NCBI GenBank assembly: GCA_003555415.1
Contig: PWHX01000147.1
Span: 1-17,342, forward strand
DNA length: 17,342 nucleotides
DNA from: Syntrophomonadaceae bacterium
Lineage (GTDB): Bacteria > Bacillota > Dethiobacteria > SKNC01
Direction of reading: 5' to 3'
The position numbers and the translations under genes were made by a program. This document shows, piece by piece, positions 7,526-15,310 of the stretch. Each line of letters begins with the position of its first letter. Positions within the stretch are counted from its first letter, which is position 1. Under the pieces are notes generated by a model. The model made no database searches and had not been told where the DNA came from. It saw nothing but the letters and a program-made list of their open reading frames with translations.

Positions 7526-10500
7526 TTATGCTATATATTCTTTAATGGCGGAAATTTTAAAAATGATAGATCGGAGTACTTTTAAAATAGCCGCTGCAGT
7601 ATCCAGAGAGGTAAGGCAGGGCATGGATTGCTCCACTGCAGCTCTCCTGATTTTAAAACCATCCCTTTCTGGCATTTTTCCCTTGGTTAACGTGTTTATA
7701 ACCAGGCTTACTTCTTCCTTTATTATCAAGTCAAGGAGGTTGGGGGATCCTTCCCTAATTTTGTTTACAACGGTTACCTCAATCCCCTCCTGCTGACACT
7801 GTTTTGCTGTTCCCGCAGTGGCATATATTTGATAGCCCAGGTCAGCGAATCCTTTAATCAAGGATACTGCTTCCCTCTTATCCTTATCCGCCACTGTTAC
7901 CAGTATGGCTCCCTCCTTAGGCACTACCATACCTGTAGCCAAAAGAGCTTTATAAAGGGCCTTGGAGTAGTCCTCGTCCACTCCCATTACCTCCCCTGTG
8001 GATTTCATTTCTGGACCCAGGGAAATATCAACTTCAATCATTTTGGCAAAGGAAAAGACGGGAGCCTTTATAGCTACAAACTTGGGCTTGTCGTATAGTC
8101 CGCTGCCGTATCCCAGTTCCTTTAAAGTCTTGCCCATAATAATCTTGGTAGCCATATTTATCAGGGGTATCCCAGTTACCTTACTAATATAAGGCACTGT
8201 TCGGCTTGAACGGGGGTTAACTTCAATTATATAAGGAACTCCTTTTTTCACTACGAACTGTATGTTTACCATCCCTTTAACCTTCAGGGCTTTGCATATC
8301 CGGGTAGTATAGTCTATTACCTTGGTTTCCGTTTCGGGACGGAGATTCTGGGCGGGATATACGGCAATACTGTCCCCCGAATGCACTCCGGCTCTTTCTA
8401 CGTGCTCCATAATGCCCGGCACGAAAACGTCTTCTCCGTCGGAAACAGCATCTACTTCTATTTCAATACCGTTTATATACTTATCAACTAATATAGGGTG
8501 TTTGGGAGAAACCTTAACAGCTGTTTTCATATAAGTAATAAGTTCATTCTCATTGCATACAATTTCCATGGCCCTCCCCCCCAGAACGTAAGAAGGTCTA
8601 ATAAGAAGGGGGAAACCAATTTCCCCGGCAATTTTCCGGGCATCTTCCATGGAGAACCCGGTTTTACCAGGCGGCCTGGGGATATCCAACCTGTTCAAAA
8701 GCTGTTCAAACTGTTCTCTGTCTTCTGCCCTGGCAATTTCTGTATAGGATGTGCCCAGAATTTCTATCCCGGCTTCATGCAAAGGCGCTACCAAATTAAT
8801 AGCTGTCTGTCCCCCGAACTGCACAATTACTCCCAAGGGGTTCTCCTGTTGGATAACATGCAAAACATCTTCAGTAGTCAAAGGTTCAAAATAGAGCCGA
8901 TGGGCTGTATCAAAATCAGTACTTACTGTTTCCGGGTTATTGTTAATTATGATTGATTCTACTTCAACTTCTTTAAGGGCCCAGGCAGCATGGACGGAAC
9001 AATAATCGAATTCAATACCTTGGCCGATACGGATAGGCCCAGACCCCAGCACTATAACCTTTTTCTTATCTCCTGAAGTTTGGGCTTCGTTTTCTTCTTC
9101 ATAAGTGGAATAATAATAAGGGGTAACGGCATCAAATTCAGCAGCACAGGTATCCACCATTTTAAAAACCGGTTTTATTCCCAGGTTGTATCTCAATTGC
9201 CTGATATCCTTTTCCTCTCTATGCAAAAGAGAGGCTATTTCTCCATCAGAAAACCCAATTTTTTTAAATATACCCAGATTCTCTTTATCCAAACCCTCAA
9301 AACCAGTGGCCTTTATTTCATTTTCTTTGTCAATAAGGTTTTTAATTTTATGAAGGAAAAAATAGTCTATTTTGGTAATGCTATTTATCTCCTCCAGGCT
9401 CATGCCCCTTCTTAAAGCCTCAGCTAAGATAAAAATCCTTTCATCATCCGCCCTGGCCAGCCTGTGATAAATTTCCTCCTCTATCAAACTGGAAGCACTG
9501 GGAAGCAGCAGACCGTTAACATCTATTTCCAGGGAACGAAGAGCCTTCATTAATGCTGACTCCAGGGTCCTGTCAATAGACATAACTTCCCCTGTAGCTT
9601 TCATCTGGGTTCCCAGGGAGCGGTCCGCAGCATTAAATTTATCAAAGGGCCACCGGGGGATTTTAACTACTACATAGTCAATACTGGGCTCAAAACAGGC
9701 TGTGGTTTTTAAAGTCACCGGATTTTGAATCTCTTCCAAGTTTAAACCCACAGCAATTTTTGCCGAAACTTTGGCTATAGGATAGCCTGTAGCTTTAGAA
9801 GCCAGGGCACTAGACCTGCTTACCCGGGGATTAACTTCAATAATGTAATAGTCAAAACTGTAAGTATCTACGGCCATCTGAATGTTACAACCGCCTTCAA
9901 TCCCCAGGGCTTTCATGATTTTAAGACAGGCCTTCCTCAGGCGGTTAAATTCCACGCTGGTCAGTGTCTGGGTAGGGGCTACCACTATACTGTCCCCCGT
10001 ATGAATACCCATGGGATCTATGTTTTCCATACTGCAAACCATAATACAGTTTCCCCGACTATCCCGCATCATTTCAAACTCTATTTCTTTCCAGCCTATA
10101 ACACTTTTTTCAATCAAAACCTGATTAATCATGCTGTAACGAAGTCCCCGGGCCACTATCGCTTCCAGCTCCTGGGAATTATGGGCAAAACCGCCGCCGG
10201 TTCCCCCCAGGGTATAAGCCGGTCGAATTATAACGGGATAACCTGTTTCTTTAATAAATTCTTCAGCATCCTGCAGCGAAGATACTATGGCGCTTTCCGG
10301 AACCGGCTCGTCTATATCCCTCATCATGGACTTGAATTTTTCCCTGTCCTCGGCCTTTTTAATGGTATCCAGGGGAGTCCCTAAAAGCTCTATATTTTCC
10401 CGTTCCAACACTCCCATCTCCGCCAACTCTACAGCTATATTCAAGCCCGTCTGCCCTCCCAGGGTAGGCAGCAGGCCGTCAGGCTTTTCTTTTTTTATAA

Positions 10501-10732
10501 TCCGGGCCACAAATTCAGGAGTTAGCGGCTCGATATAAACTTTATCAGCAATATGGGGATCTGTCATAATAGTTGCGGGGTTGCTGTTTACCAGTATAAC
10601 TTCCTCAATGCCTTCTTCTTTTAATGCCCGGCAGGCCTGAGTTCCCGCATAATCAAATTCAGCTGCCTGTCCTATAATAATAGGACCGGAACCTATAACC
10701 ATAATTTTCTTTAAATCTTCTCTTTTTGGCAT
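7526..10732 (-). CDS. carB: Carbamoyl-phosphate synthase large (synthetase) subunit
   Basis: CarB makes carbamoyl phosphate from bicarbonate, two ATP and ammonia that normally tunnels in from CarA. The 1068-residue length is standard. Two homologous ATP-grasp halves are visible, each opening with a glycine-rich block (IMVIGSGPIIIGQAAEFDYA near residue 10 and VIVLGSGPIRIGQGIEFDYC near residue 555). The metal/ATP residues are retained (IIEVNPRVSRSSALASKATG and IIEVNPRSSRTVPYISKVTG). The C-terminus, from about residue 940, is the MGS-like allosteric domain (GAILVTVADKDKREA). No truncation or frameshift is seen. It lies 23 bases after carA. Since its partner CarA seems to have lost glutaminase activity, CarB may use free ammonia; I cannot tell from sequence whether the tunnel or ammonia site has adapted. 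Confidence 0.97.
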   Translation of the reverse strand: MPKREDLKKIMVIGSGPIIIGQAAEFDYAGTQACRALKEEGIEEVILVNSNPATIMTDPHIADKVYIEPLTPEFVARIIKKEKPDGLLPTLGGQTGLNIAVELAEMGVLERENIELLGTPLDTIKKAEDREKFKSMMRDIDEPVPESAIVSSLQDAEEFIKETGYPVIIRPAYTLGGTGGGFAHNSQELEAIVARGLRYSMINQVLIEKSVIGWKEIEFEMMRDSRGNCIMVCSMENIDPMGIHTGDSIVVAPTQTLTSVEFNRLRKACLKIMKALGIEGGCNIQMAVDTYSFDYYIIEVNPRVSRSSALASKATGYPIAKVSAKIAVGLNLEEIQNPVTLKTTACFEPSIDYVVVKIPRWPFDKFNAADRSLGTQMKATGEVMSIDRTLESALMKALRSLEIDVNGLLLPSASSLIEEEIYHRLARADDERIFILAEALRRGMSLEEINSITKIDYFFLHKIKNLIDKENEIKATGFEGLDKENLGIFKKIGFSDGEIASLLHREEKDIRQLRYNLGIKPVFKMVDTCAAEFDAVTPYYYSTYEEENEAQTSGDKKKVIVLGSGPIRIGQGIEFDYCSVHAAWALKEVEVESIIINNNPETVSTDFDTAHRLYFEPLTTEDVLHVIQQENPLGVIVQFGGQTAINLVAPLHEAGIEILGTSYTEIARAEDREQFEQLLNRLDIPRPPGKTGFSMEDARKIAGEIGFPLLIRPSYVLGGRAMEIVCNENELITYMKTAVKVSPKHPILVDKYINGIEIEVDAVSDGEDVFVPGIMEHVERAGVHSGDSIAVYPAQNLRPETETKVIDYTTRICKALKVKGMVNIQFVVKKGVPYIIEVNPRSSRTVPYISKVTGIPLINMATKIIMGKTLKELGYGSGLYDKPKFVAIKAPVFSFAKMIEVDISLGPEMKSTGEVMGVDEDYSKALYKALLATGMVVPKEGAILVTVADKDKREAVSLIKGFADLGYQIYATAGTAKQCQQEGIEVTVVNKIREGSPNLLDLIIKEEVSLVINTLTKGKMPERDGFKIRRAAVEQSMPCLTSLDTAAAILKVLRSIIFKISAIKEYIA

Positions 10733-10755
10733 ACTCCCCCATCCTTTCTGCTATT

Positions 10756-11808
10756 TTATAACATATTGTTAAACTGGGAATAAAAAGTTTCTTCCCCCTC
10801 CAGTGAAGCCACCGGTATGGGATAATACTGAAGGGCTAAAACAGGCAGCTCCTTATGCCGCAGCCCCTCCACAGTACCGTCATGAATATTCTCCTGGGCA
10901 ACAATCAGTCCAGTTTTCCCCAGGCTCTCTTCTTCTACCACATAACCATGGTTCTGCTGGGTGATGGATATTTTATCTTTAAAAAGGTCTTTTACCGGGT
11001 AATTAGCTCCCCGATGGCCAAACTTCATTTTTTTCAACCTGGCTCCAAAGGCCATGGCTATAACCTCCATCCCCACACCTATGCCCATGGTAGGCAGCTG
11101 TTTAATAGCAGTTTTTAAGTTCCAGGCCAGCTCTTCCAACCCCAGGCCTCCCTCAGGTCCGCTGGAAAGCACCAGTCCCTGGGGGTCATAACTTAAAATT
11201 TCTTCTGCTGAGGTGCCGGCAGGCACTACAGTGAGGCGGCAGTTATGATTGATTAAAGCTTCCAGGAGTCCTTTCCCCAACCCCAGGTCAACCACTACCA
11301 GGTGATTATCTCCCTCCCCAAAGGTAGCTATTCCTTCTATGGTAACTTCCCCTGTAAAGTCCTGGCAGGTTGCGTCATAATTTTCAAACCATTGGGGATC
11401 GGCTTCCTCCTCCGGGACAATTATTCCCGGCATGGAACCCTCTCTTCTTATATATCTGGTAAGGGCTCTTGTATCTAATCCGGTTATGGCCGGAACTTCA
11501 TTGCGATTTAAAAAGTTTTCCAGGGTGTCTTGTAACAACCAGTTGCTGGGCTGTGTTGTGGCCTCCTTCATTACTAAACCGGAGGCATGTATTCTTTCTG
11601 ACTGCAGTCCTTCCTTATTAACACCGTAGTTGCCTATCAATGGATAAGTCATTACCACGATCTGACCGGAAGAGGCAGGGTCTGTGATAATTTCCCCATA
11701 TCCGCCCATAGTTGTATTAAATACTACTTCGCCGGTCTTTTTCTTGAAACTACCAAATGATTCCCCTTTAAAACAGGTGCCGTCAGCTAATACTAATGCT
11801 ACCTTCAT
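10756..11808 (-). CDS. carA: Carbamoyl-phosphate synthase small-subunit homologue with a lost glutaminase triad
   Basis: This is clearly CarA by position and sequence. The N-terminal CPSase domain (MKVALVLADGTCFKGESFG, then GGYGEIITDP and YPLIGNYG) and the class I amidotransferase fold with FGHRGANYPVKDL (263-275) and QNHGYVV (285-291) are present. In E. coli CarA the catalytic triad is C269, H353 and E355. The GICLGHQ motif here reads GIGVGME (242-248), with Gly in place of Cys and Glu in place of the glutamine-contacting Gln. QGHPEA reads QYYPIP (327-332), replacing His with Tyr and Glu with Ile. NGPGDP reads SGPEGG (216-221), disturbing the oxyanion-hole glycine. The 350-residue frame is uninterrupted with a strong AAGGAGG start, so this is not a simple pseudogene. 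Glutamine hydrolysis is very unlikely; a structural role that keeps CarB active with ammonia is my inference. Confidence 0.93.
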   Translation of the reverse strand: MKVALVLADGTCFKGESFGSFKKKTGEVVFNTTMGGYGEIITDPASSGQIVVMTYPLIGNYGVNKEGLQSERIHASGLVMKEATTQPSNWLLQDTLENFLNRNEVPAITGLDTRALTRYIRREGSMPGIIVPEEEADPQWFENYDATCQDFTGEVTIEGIATFGEGDNHLVVVDLGLGKGLLEALINHNCRLTVVPAGTSAEEILSYDPQGLVLSSGPEGGLGLEELAWNLKTAIKQLPTMGIGVGMEVIAMAFGARLKKMKFGHRGANYPVKDLFKDKISITQQNHGYVVEEESLGKTGLIVAQENIHDGTVEGLRHKELPVLALQYYPIPVASLEGEETFYSQFNNML

Positions 11809-11824
11809 TCTTATGCCTCCTTGT

Positions 11825-13126
11825 CTATTGTTCTCCTTTAAATTTTACCTTACCCTCTTTCATAACTATTCTCCCCCCGACTATGGTCATAAAAGGAACT
11901 CCCCTGACTTTCCATCCGTCAAAGGGAGTATTCTTACCCTTTGAATAAAACTTTTCTTTATCAATTATTATTTCCTTATTTAAGTCAATAACAGTCAGGT
12001 CGGCAGCTGCTCCTTCCTCAATTTTCCCTGTTCTTAAACCTAATATTTGTGCAGGTTTCATGGTCAGGGAAGATATGGCTTTTTCCAGGCTTAAATGCCC
12101 GGGGGCTACCAGTTCCGTAAGAACTAAAGATAAGGCAGTTTCCAGGCCTACTACTCCAAAAGGAGACGAGTCAAATTCCACTGATTTCTCCTCCCGGGTA
12201 TGGGGTGCGTGATCTGTAGCTATAACATCTATAGTTCCGTCTTTTAGGGCTTTCCTCAGGGCTTTGCGATCTTCAGCAGTTCTTAAAGGAGGGTTCATTT
12301 TAACATTGGTATCAAAATCCCCAACATCTTCTTCCGTTAGAATCAAGTGATGGGGAGTTACTTCCGCTGTAACTTTTACACCTCGAGACTTTCCCATCCT
12401 TATTAGTTCTATAGACCTGGCGCAGCTAACATGGGCTATGTGGACATGAGCTCCGGTATATTCCGCCAGCATGATATCTCTGGCTACCATAACAGCTTCT
12501 GCTATATCCGGAATCCCCTTTAGCCCTAGAAGAGTGCTCTGGCGCCCTTCATTGATTGCCCCGCCCTTTGCCAGAGAAGTTTCTTCACAGTGGCTGACTA
12601 CCGGTAGCCCAAAGGTTTTAGCATACTTCATAGCCATGGACATTATGTATGAGCTTTCTACCGGGTTCCCATCATCTGAAACTGCAGCAATGCCCTCCTG
12701 GAGCATCAACCCTATTTCGGCCAACTCTTCTCCCCGGGACCCTTTAGTAATAGCTCCTATAGGGTAAACTTTTACCACAGCTTCTTTTTCTACCACTCCC
12801 TTTAAGTAATGCACCAACAGCTCATTATCAATTACCGGGTTGGTATTAGGCATGCAGGCTATAGAGGTAAAACCTCCCGCTGCTGCTGCTGCACAGCCAG
12901 TCTTAATGGTTTCTTTCCCCTCTCCTCCCGGTTGTCTAAGGTGAACATGAAGATCAATTAACCCCGGGGCAATGATCTTTCCACCGGCTGGAATAACCTC
13001 CGCATTTTTATCCTCAATATAAGGGGCCAGCTTGGCAATCCTACCCTTGGTTATAAGGATATCCAGGTTTTGATATAACCCAGCTGCCGGATTAAGAATG
13101 GTGCCACCTTTAATGAGCAGATTCAT
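11825..13126 (-). CDS. pyrC: Dihydroorotase (class I, zinc-dependent)
   Basis: This enzyme closes carbamoyl aspartate to dihydroorotate. The 433-residue protein has the complete metal site of the long amidohydrolase-type enzymes: HVH (H60, H62), the bridging Asp in SDDG (D151 or D152), H179 (SHCEE), H232 (IAHVS) and D305 (ATDHAPH). The C-terminal beta-sandwich residues return (ADLTVIDL near 384-391). The ATG overlaps the TAA of pyrB by one base (TAATG), with a GGAGG site 10 bases upstream inside pyrB. carA follows after 16 bases. In bacteria this class can associate with aspartate transcarbamoylase; I have no evidence for that here. Confidence 0.97.
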   Translation of the reverse strand: MNLLIKGGTILNPAAGLYQNLDILITKGRIAKLAPYIEDKNAEVIPAGGKIIAPGLIDLHVHLRQPGGEGKETIKTGCAAAAAGGFTSIACMPNTNPVIDNELLVHYLKGVVEKEAVVKVYPIGAITKGSRGEELAEIGLMLQEGIAAVSDDGNPVESSYIMSMAMKYAKTFGLPVVSHCEETSLAKGGAINEGRQSTLLGLKGIPDIAEAVMVARDIMLAEYTGAHVHIAHVSCARSIELIRMGKSRGVKVTAEVTPHHLILTEEDVGDFDTNVKMNPPLRTAEDRKALRKALKDGTIDVIATDHAPHTREEKSVEFDSSPFGVVGLETALSLVLTELVAPGHLSLEKAISSLTMKPAQILGLRTGKIEEGAAADLTVIDLNKEIIIDKEKFYSKGKNTPFDGWKVRGVPFMTIVGGRIVMKEGKVKFKGEQ

Positions 13127-14088
13127 TAATTTTTAACCTCCCCGGAGAGCATCAATTCCAGAAGGGCCATGCGCACAAAAACTCCGTTTTTTACCTGTTC
13201 CTGAATAACGCTTTGTGGGCTCCTGGTAAGAATATCTTCTATCTCAATCCCCGGCACTACTGGACCGGGATGCATTATTATCCCTTTAGCTTTTACATTT
13301 TTCAAAGAATCTTGTGTTATTCCGTAAAATTTCTTGTATTCCTTTATGGTAGGGAAAAGCCCCCCCTGCTGCCTCTCCTTTTGCATCCGCAGCAAATAAA
13401 TAATATCCGCCTGCCTTAATTCCTCATCAAGACAGGGTTTAACCTTTATACCCATCTCTTCCAGTCCAGGAGGCATCAAAGTATAAGGCCCTACAACGGT
13501 TATCTCAATACCCATTTTTAAAAAAGCCCAGATGTTAGACCTTACCACCCTGCTGTGCAGCACATCTCCTACTATAAAGACCTTTAACCCATCAAGGCTT
13601 CCCTTTATATCCTTTATAGTAAACAAGTCCAGCAGCGCCTGGGTAGGATGCTCATGGCTCCCATCACCGGCATTTATAACCGGGGTTCCAACTTCCCCGG
13701 CTACCTGGGAAGGTGCTCCAGCCAGGGGATGCCTGATAACCAGTGCTTCAACTCCCAGAGATTCTACAGTTCGGGCCGTATCCAAAAGGGTTTCCCCTTT
13801 CTGAACACTGCTGGAAGAACTATCAAAATTTATAACTTTACCTCCCAAATTTATAGCTGCTTTTTCAAAAGACATCCGGGTTCTGGTACTGGGCTCAAAA
13901 AAAAGGTTCGCTATAGTTTTATTCTCCAGGACAGGAGCAAAACTGCGACCCTCTTTAGTTAAATGTTTATAATAATGAGACCTCTCTAAAATTAAATTAA
14001 TATCTTCTTTGTTCAAGGTTTTTATATCCAGCAGGTTCTTCTTTAACAAACATCTGGGAAACAGGGACAAACTTTTTTCGCAAAGCAC
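13126..14088 (-). CDS. pyrB: Aspartate carbamoyltransferase catalytic chain
   Basis: This enzyme joins carbamoyl phosphate and aspartate, the committed step of pyrimidine synthesis. The carbamoyl-phosphate site FFEPSTRTRMSFE, the KGETLLDTARTVESLG loop and GDGSHEHPTQALLD are intact, as are GDVLHSRVVRSN and the C-terminal helix NGVFVRMALLELML. The stretch usually read HPGPVNRG is HPGPVVPG here. No regulatory pyrI follows, as in Bacillus-type enzymes. The start is a GTG at 14088 with a GGAGG site about 8 bases before it. This gives about 13 residues more than most homologues; a TTG at 14049 would give the usual N-terminus (LLKKNLLDIK). It is the first gene of the operon, behind two PyrR-type attenuators. 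Confidence 0.95.
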   Translation of the reverse strand: MLCEKSLSLFPRCLLKKNLLDIKTLNKEDINLILERSHYYKHLTKEGRSFAPVLENKTIANLFFEPSTRTRMSFEKAAINLGGKVINFDSSSSSVQKGETLLDTARTVESLGVEALVIRHPLAGAPSQVAGEVGTPVINAGDGSHEHPTQALLDLFTIKDIKGSLDGLKVFIVGDVLHSRVVRSNIWAFLKMGIEITVVGPYTLMPPGLEEMGIKVKPCLDEELRQADIIYLLRMQKERQQGGLFPTIKEYKKFYGITQDSLKNVKAKGIIMHPGPVVPGIEIEDILTRSPQSVIQEQVKNGVFVRMALLELMLSGEVKN

Positions 14089-14157
14089 AGCATTACCCTC
14101 CTCTTTTAAGCCTTATAAAAATCCTTTTAAGCTATTTAAGAATCTAAACTAGCCCAT

Positions 14158-14198
14158 AAAAAAACTCCTTACGGTCTGTCTTAGAAACCTGTAAGGAG
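14158..14198 (-). terminator. PyrR attenuator 2: intrinsic terminator before pyrB
   Basis: On the minus strand CTCCTTAC (14191-14198) pairs with GTAAGGAG (14165-14172), and seven T follow (14158-14164). The loop holds CAGACCG. Pieces of the upstream PyrR-type site can pair with it: CUG..AAGG with CCUUACAG, and CGGUC with GACCG. That would form an antiterminator that excludes this hairpin. The terminator lies about 70 bases before pyrB, so it would control the whole operon. Confidence 0.8.
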
Positions 14199-14223
14199 CG
14201 CACAAGTAATCCTGTGTACAACA

Positions 14224-14245
14224 CCTTTTCAGTCTCACTGGACCG
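14224..14245 (-). promoter_or_regulatory. PyrR-type RNA binding site 2 (anti-antiterminator)
   Basis: The transcript reads GGUCCAGUGAGACUGAAAAGG. It matches the Bacillus PyrR recognition stem-loop (UCCAGAGAGGCUnGnAAGG) at all but about three positions. In bacilli PyrR with bound UMP holds this loop closed, which allows the downstream terminator to form. It sits about 30 bases before the terminator at 14158-14198. Confidence 0.7.
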
Positions 14246-14264
14246 ATTTAAAGGCTTGAGAAAT

Positions 14265-14296
14265 AAAAAACCTTCTTACCCGAGAGTGTAAGAAGG
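14265..14296 (-). terminator. PyrR attenuator 1: upstream intrinsic terminator in the pyr leader
   Basis: A perfect 9-bp stem (CCTTCTTAC at 14288-14296 with GTAAGAAGG at 14271-14279, minus-strand reading) with an 8-base loop is followed by six T. The loop and adjoining base read CUCUCGGG, an exact complement of CCCGAGAG in the PyrR-type site upstream. AUCCUU at the stem foot complements AAGGAU just after that site. Together these make a long, mutually exclusive antiterminator. Confidence 0.8.
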
Positions 14297-14341
14297 ATGA
14301 TTAATTCTTTGACTTAAATACAACTTAAATTATACGTAAAT

Positions 14342-14362
14342 CCTTACCAACCTCTCGGGGTT
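14342..14362 (-). promoter_or_regulatory. PyrR-type RNA binding site 1 (anti-antiterminator)
   Basis: The transcript reads AACCCCGAGAGGUUGGUAAGG. It agrees with the Bacillus PyrR consensus in the GAGAGG loop, the following pyrimidine-U, the spaced G and the terminal AAGG. AACC and GGUU can close the hairpin. It begins about 20 bases after the predicted transcription start, so it would be among the first structures made in the pyr leader. Confidence 0.75.
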
Positions 14363-14385
14363 AGTTTAAAGGCTTTATTTTTTCA

Positions 14386-14414
14386 AGTTTAACAGATGAT
14401 AGATTCTATGTCAA
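14386..14414 (-). promoter_or_regulatory. Sigma-A promoter of the pyr operon
   Basis: On the minus strand a perfect TTGACA (14409-14414) is followed after 17 bases by TAAACT (14386-14391), with a TG extended -10 element. It starts about 10 bases after the stop of the upstream hypothetical gene. The predicted leader runs about 290 bases to the pyrB start and holds both attenuators, which explains the 335-base gene-free stretch. Confidence 0.75.
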
Positions 14415-14423
14415 CAACAAATT

Positions 14424-14888
14424 TTAGTTTGTGAGCTTTTGTGTTTCCGGCCGGAAAATGATTTTTTCCCCTACTTTTTTTTCTTTAAATGACGGGTTAA
14501 AATATATTTCGTGATTAACCTGCCAAAGATTATTTCCATAATTATTTGCCAGGTTCAAGCAAACCTGGGGAAACTTATGGTACTTCAAAACTGGAGCGAA
14601 ACTGTAGTATATTTCTTTTCCCTGTTTATTTAAAGATAAGTTATCGGTTTCAAAAAATAAATCGGCTCTTTTGAAATCTTCTATTATTTTATATGCCTGG
14701 TAATTAAAAGCACCGTTTTTTAATTTTATAAACACATATGCTGCCGGATAGTCTTTAACTTTACTTTTTGCAGCAGCTATATATAAAAAATTATGCAGTG
14801 TCTTAACTTTTTTAAAGGGAAAAGCCATCAAGAGTCTCAGCAAAAGAATGTGGTTTAATGTATAAGAAAGCGACGTATAAGGTAACAT
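14424..14888 (-). CDS. Hypothetical protein, winged-helix-like (weak YwgA/DUF4065 resemblance)
   Basis: I do not firmly recognise this 154-residue protein. It is basic and has no signal peptide or membrane segment. The order of elements is a leucine-rich helix (about 10-21), a LHNFLYIAAAK helix (31-41), then AFNYQAYKIIEDFKRADLFF followed by LSLNKQGKEIYYSF. This recalls the helix-turn-helix and wing of YwgA and Panacea/SocA-type proteins (YGPYSEEL ... L..LGLL ... Y.LTEKGKE). The resemblance is by eye only. AAAGGAG lies about 12 bases before the ATG, slightly far. The gene sits alone between comFB and the pyr promoter and lacks a terminator, so its transcript could enter the pyr leader. A 15-bp palindrome lies upstream. 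Confidence 0.7.
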   Translation of the reverse strand: MLPYTSLSYTLNHILLLRLLMAFPFKKVKTLHNFLYIAAAKSKVKDYPAAYVFIKLKNGAFNYQAYKIIEDFKRADLFFETDNLSLNKQGKEIYYSFAPVLKYHKFPQVCLNLANNYGNNLWQVNHEIYFNPSFKEKKVGEKIIFRPETQKLTN

Positions 14889-14969
14889 ATTTTATTATGT
14901 CTCCTTTAAATATTAGTGTTTATAATATGCTTTATTGGATGCTTTCTTATTCTCCTAAAGACGAAGTAA

Positions 14970-14984
14970 TATATGTAACATATA
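14970..14984. repeat. 15-bp palindrome TATATGT-A-ACATATA
   Basis: A perfect 7+1+7 inverted repeat lies in the 135-base gap between the hypothetical gene (starting at 14888) and comFB, about 80 bases upstream of the hypothetical gene. It could be an operator for a dimeric regulator, but AT-only palindromes also arise by chance in such AT-rich DNA. No T-run follows, so it is not a terminator. Nothing else is recognisable in this gap. Confidence 0.35.
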
Positions 14985-15023
14985 AACAGACCTTCATATT
15001 TTTAAAAATTTATCCTATTTTAC

Positions 15024-15287
15024 TTATTTGTGACTAGGGTTAGCTTTAACTCTGGTGATGCCTGCCATAATTGCCGCTATAACATCTACATTTTTTTGTA
15101 TATCTATAATATCAGTTTTACCATAGGCCTCTCCCTTTTCCGTAACCACATATTTAGAAGGTAGTTGATTTAAGGCAATTCCAGCAATGTCCATCTTACA
15201 CCTGTCACATTTACACATTTCTTCTTCCTGCAAATAATCGTCCATGACATTAAAAACTACTTCCTCCATCAAATTTTTAAGTTTCAA
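15024..15287 (-). CDS. comFB: ComFB-like late competence development family protein
   Basis: A small zinc-binding family named after B. subtilis ComFB; its molecular role is unresolved, and related domains elsewhere bind cyclic dinucleotides. The 87-residue protein opens with LMEEVVFNVMDDYL, then a Cys cluster (C25, C27, C30; CKCDRC), then the diagnostic ALNQLPSKYVVTEKGEAY. The frame could start at a TTG at 15314 overlapping the mobB stop, but GGGAGG precedes the TTG at 15287 by 8 bases and the shorter product matches the family start. It is probably cotranscribed with moeA and mobB. No other com gene is nearby, so a competence role cannot be inferred. Confidence 0.85.
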   Translation of the reverse strand: MKLKNLMEEVVFNVMDDYLQEEEMCKCDRCKMDIAGIALNQLPSKYVVTEKGEAYGKTDIIDIQKNVDVIAAIMAGITRVKANPSHK

Positions 15288-15310
15288 CAGTTTAACCTCC
15301 CAACCTTTAA

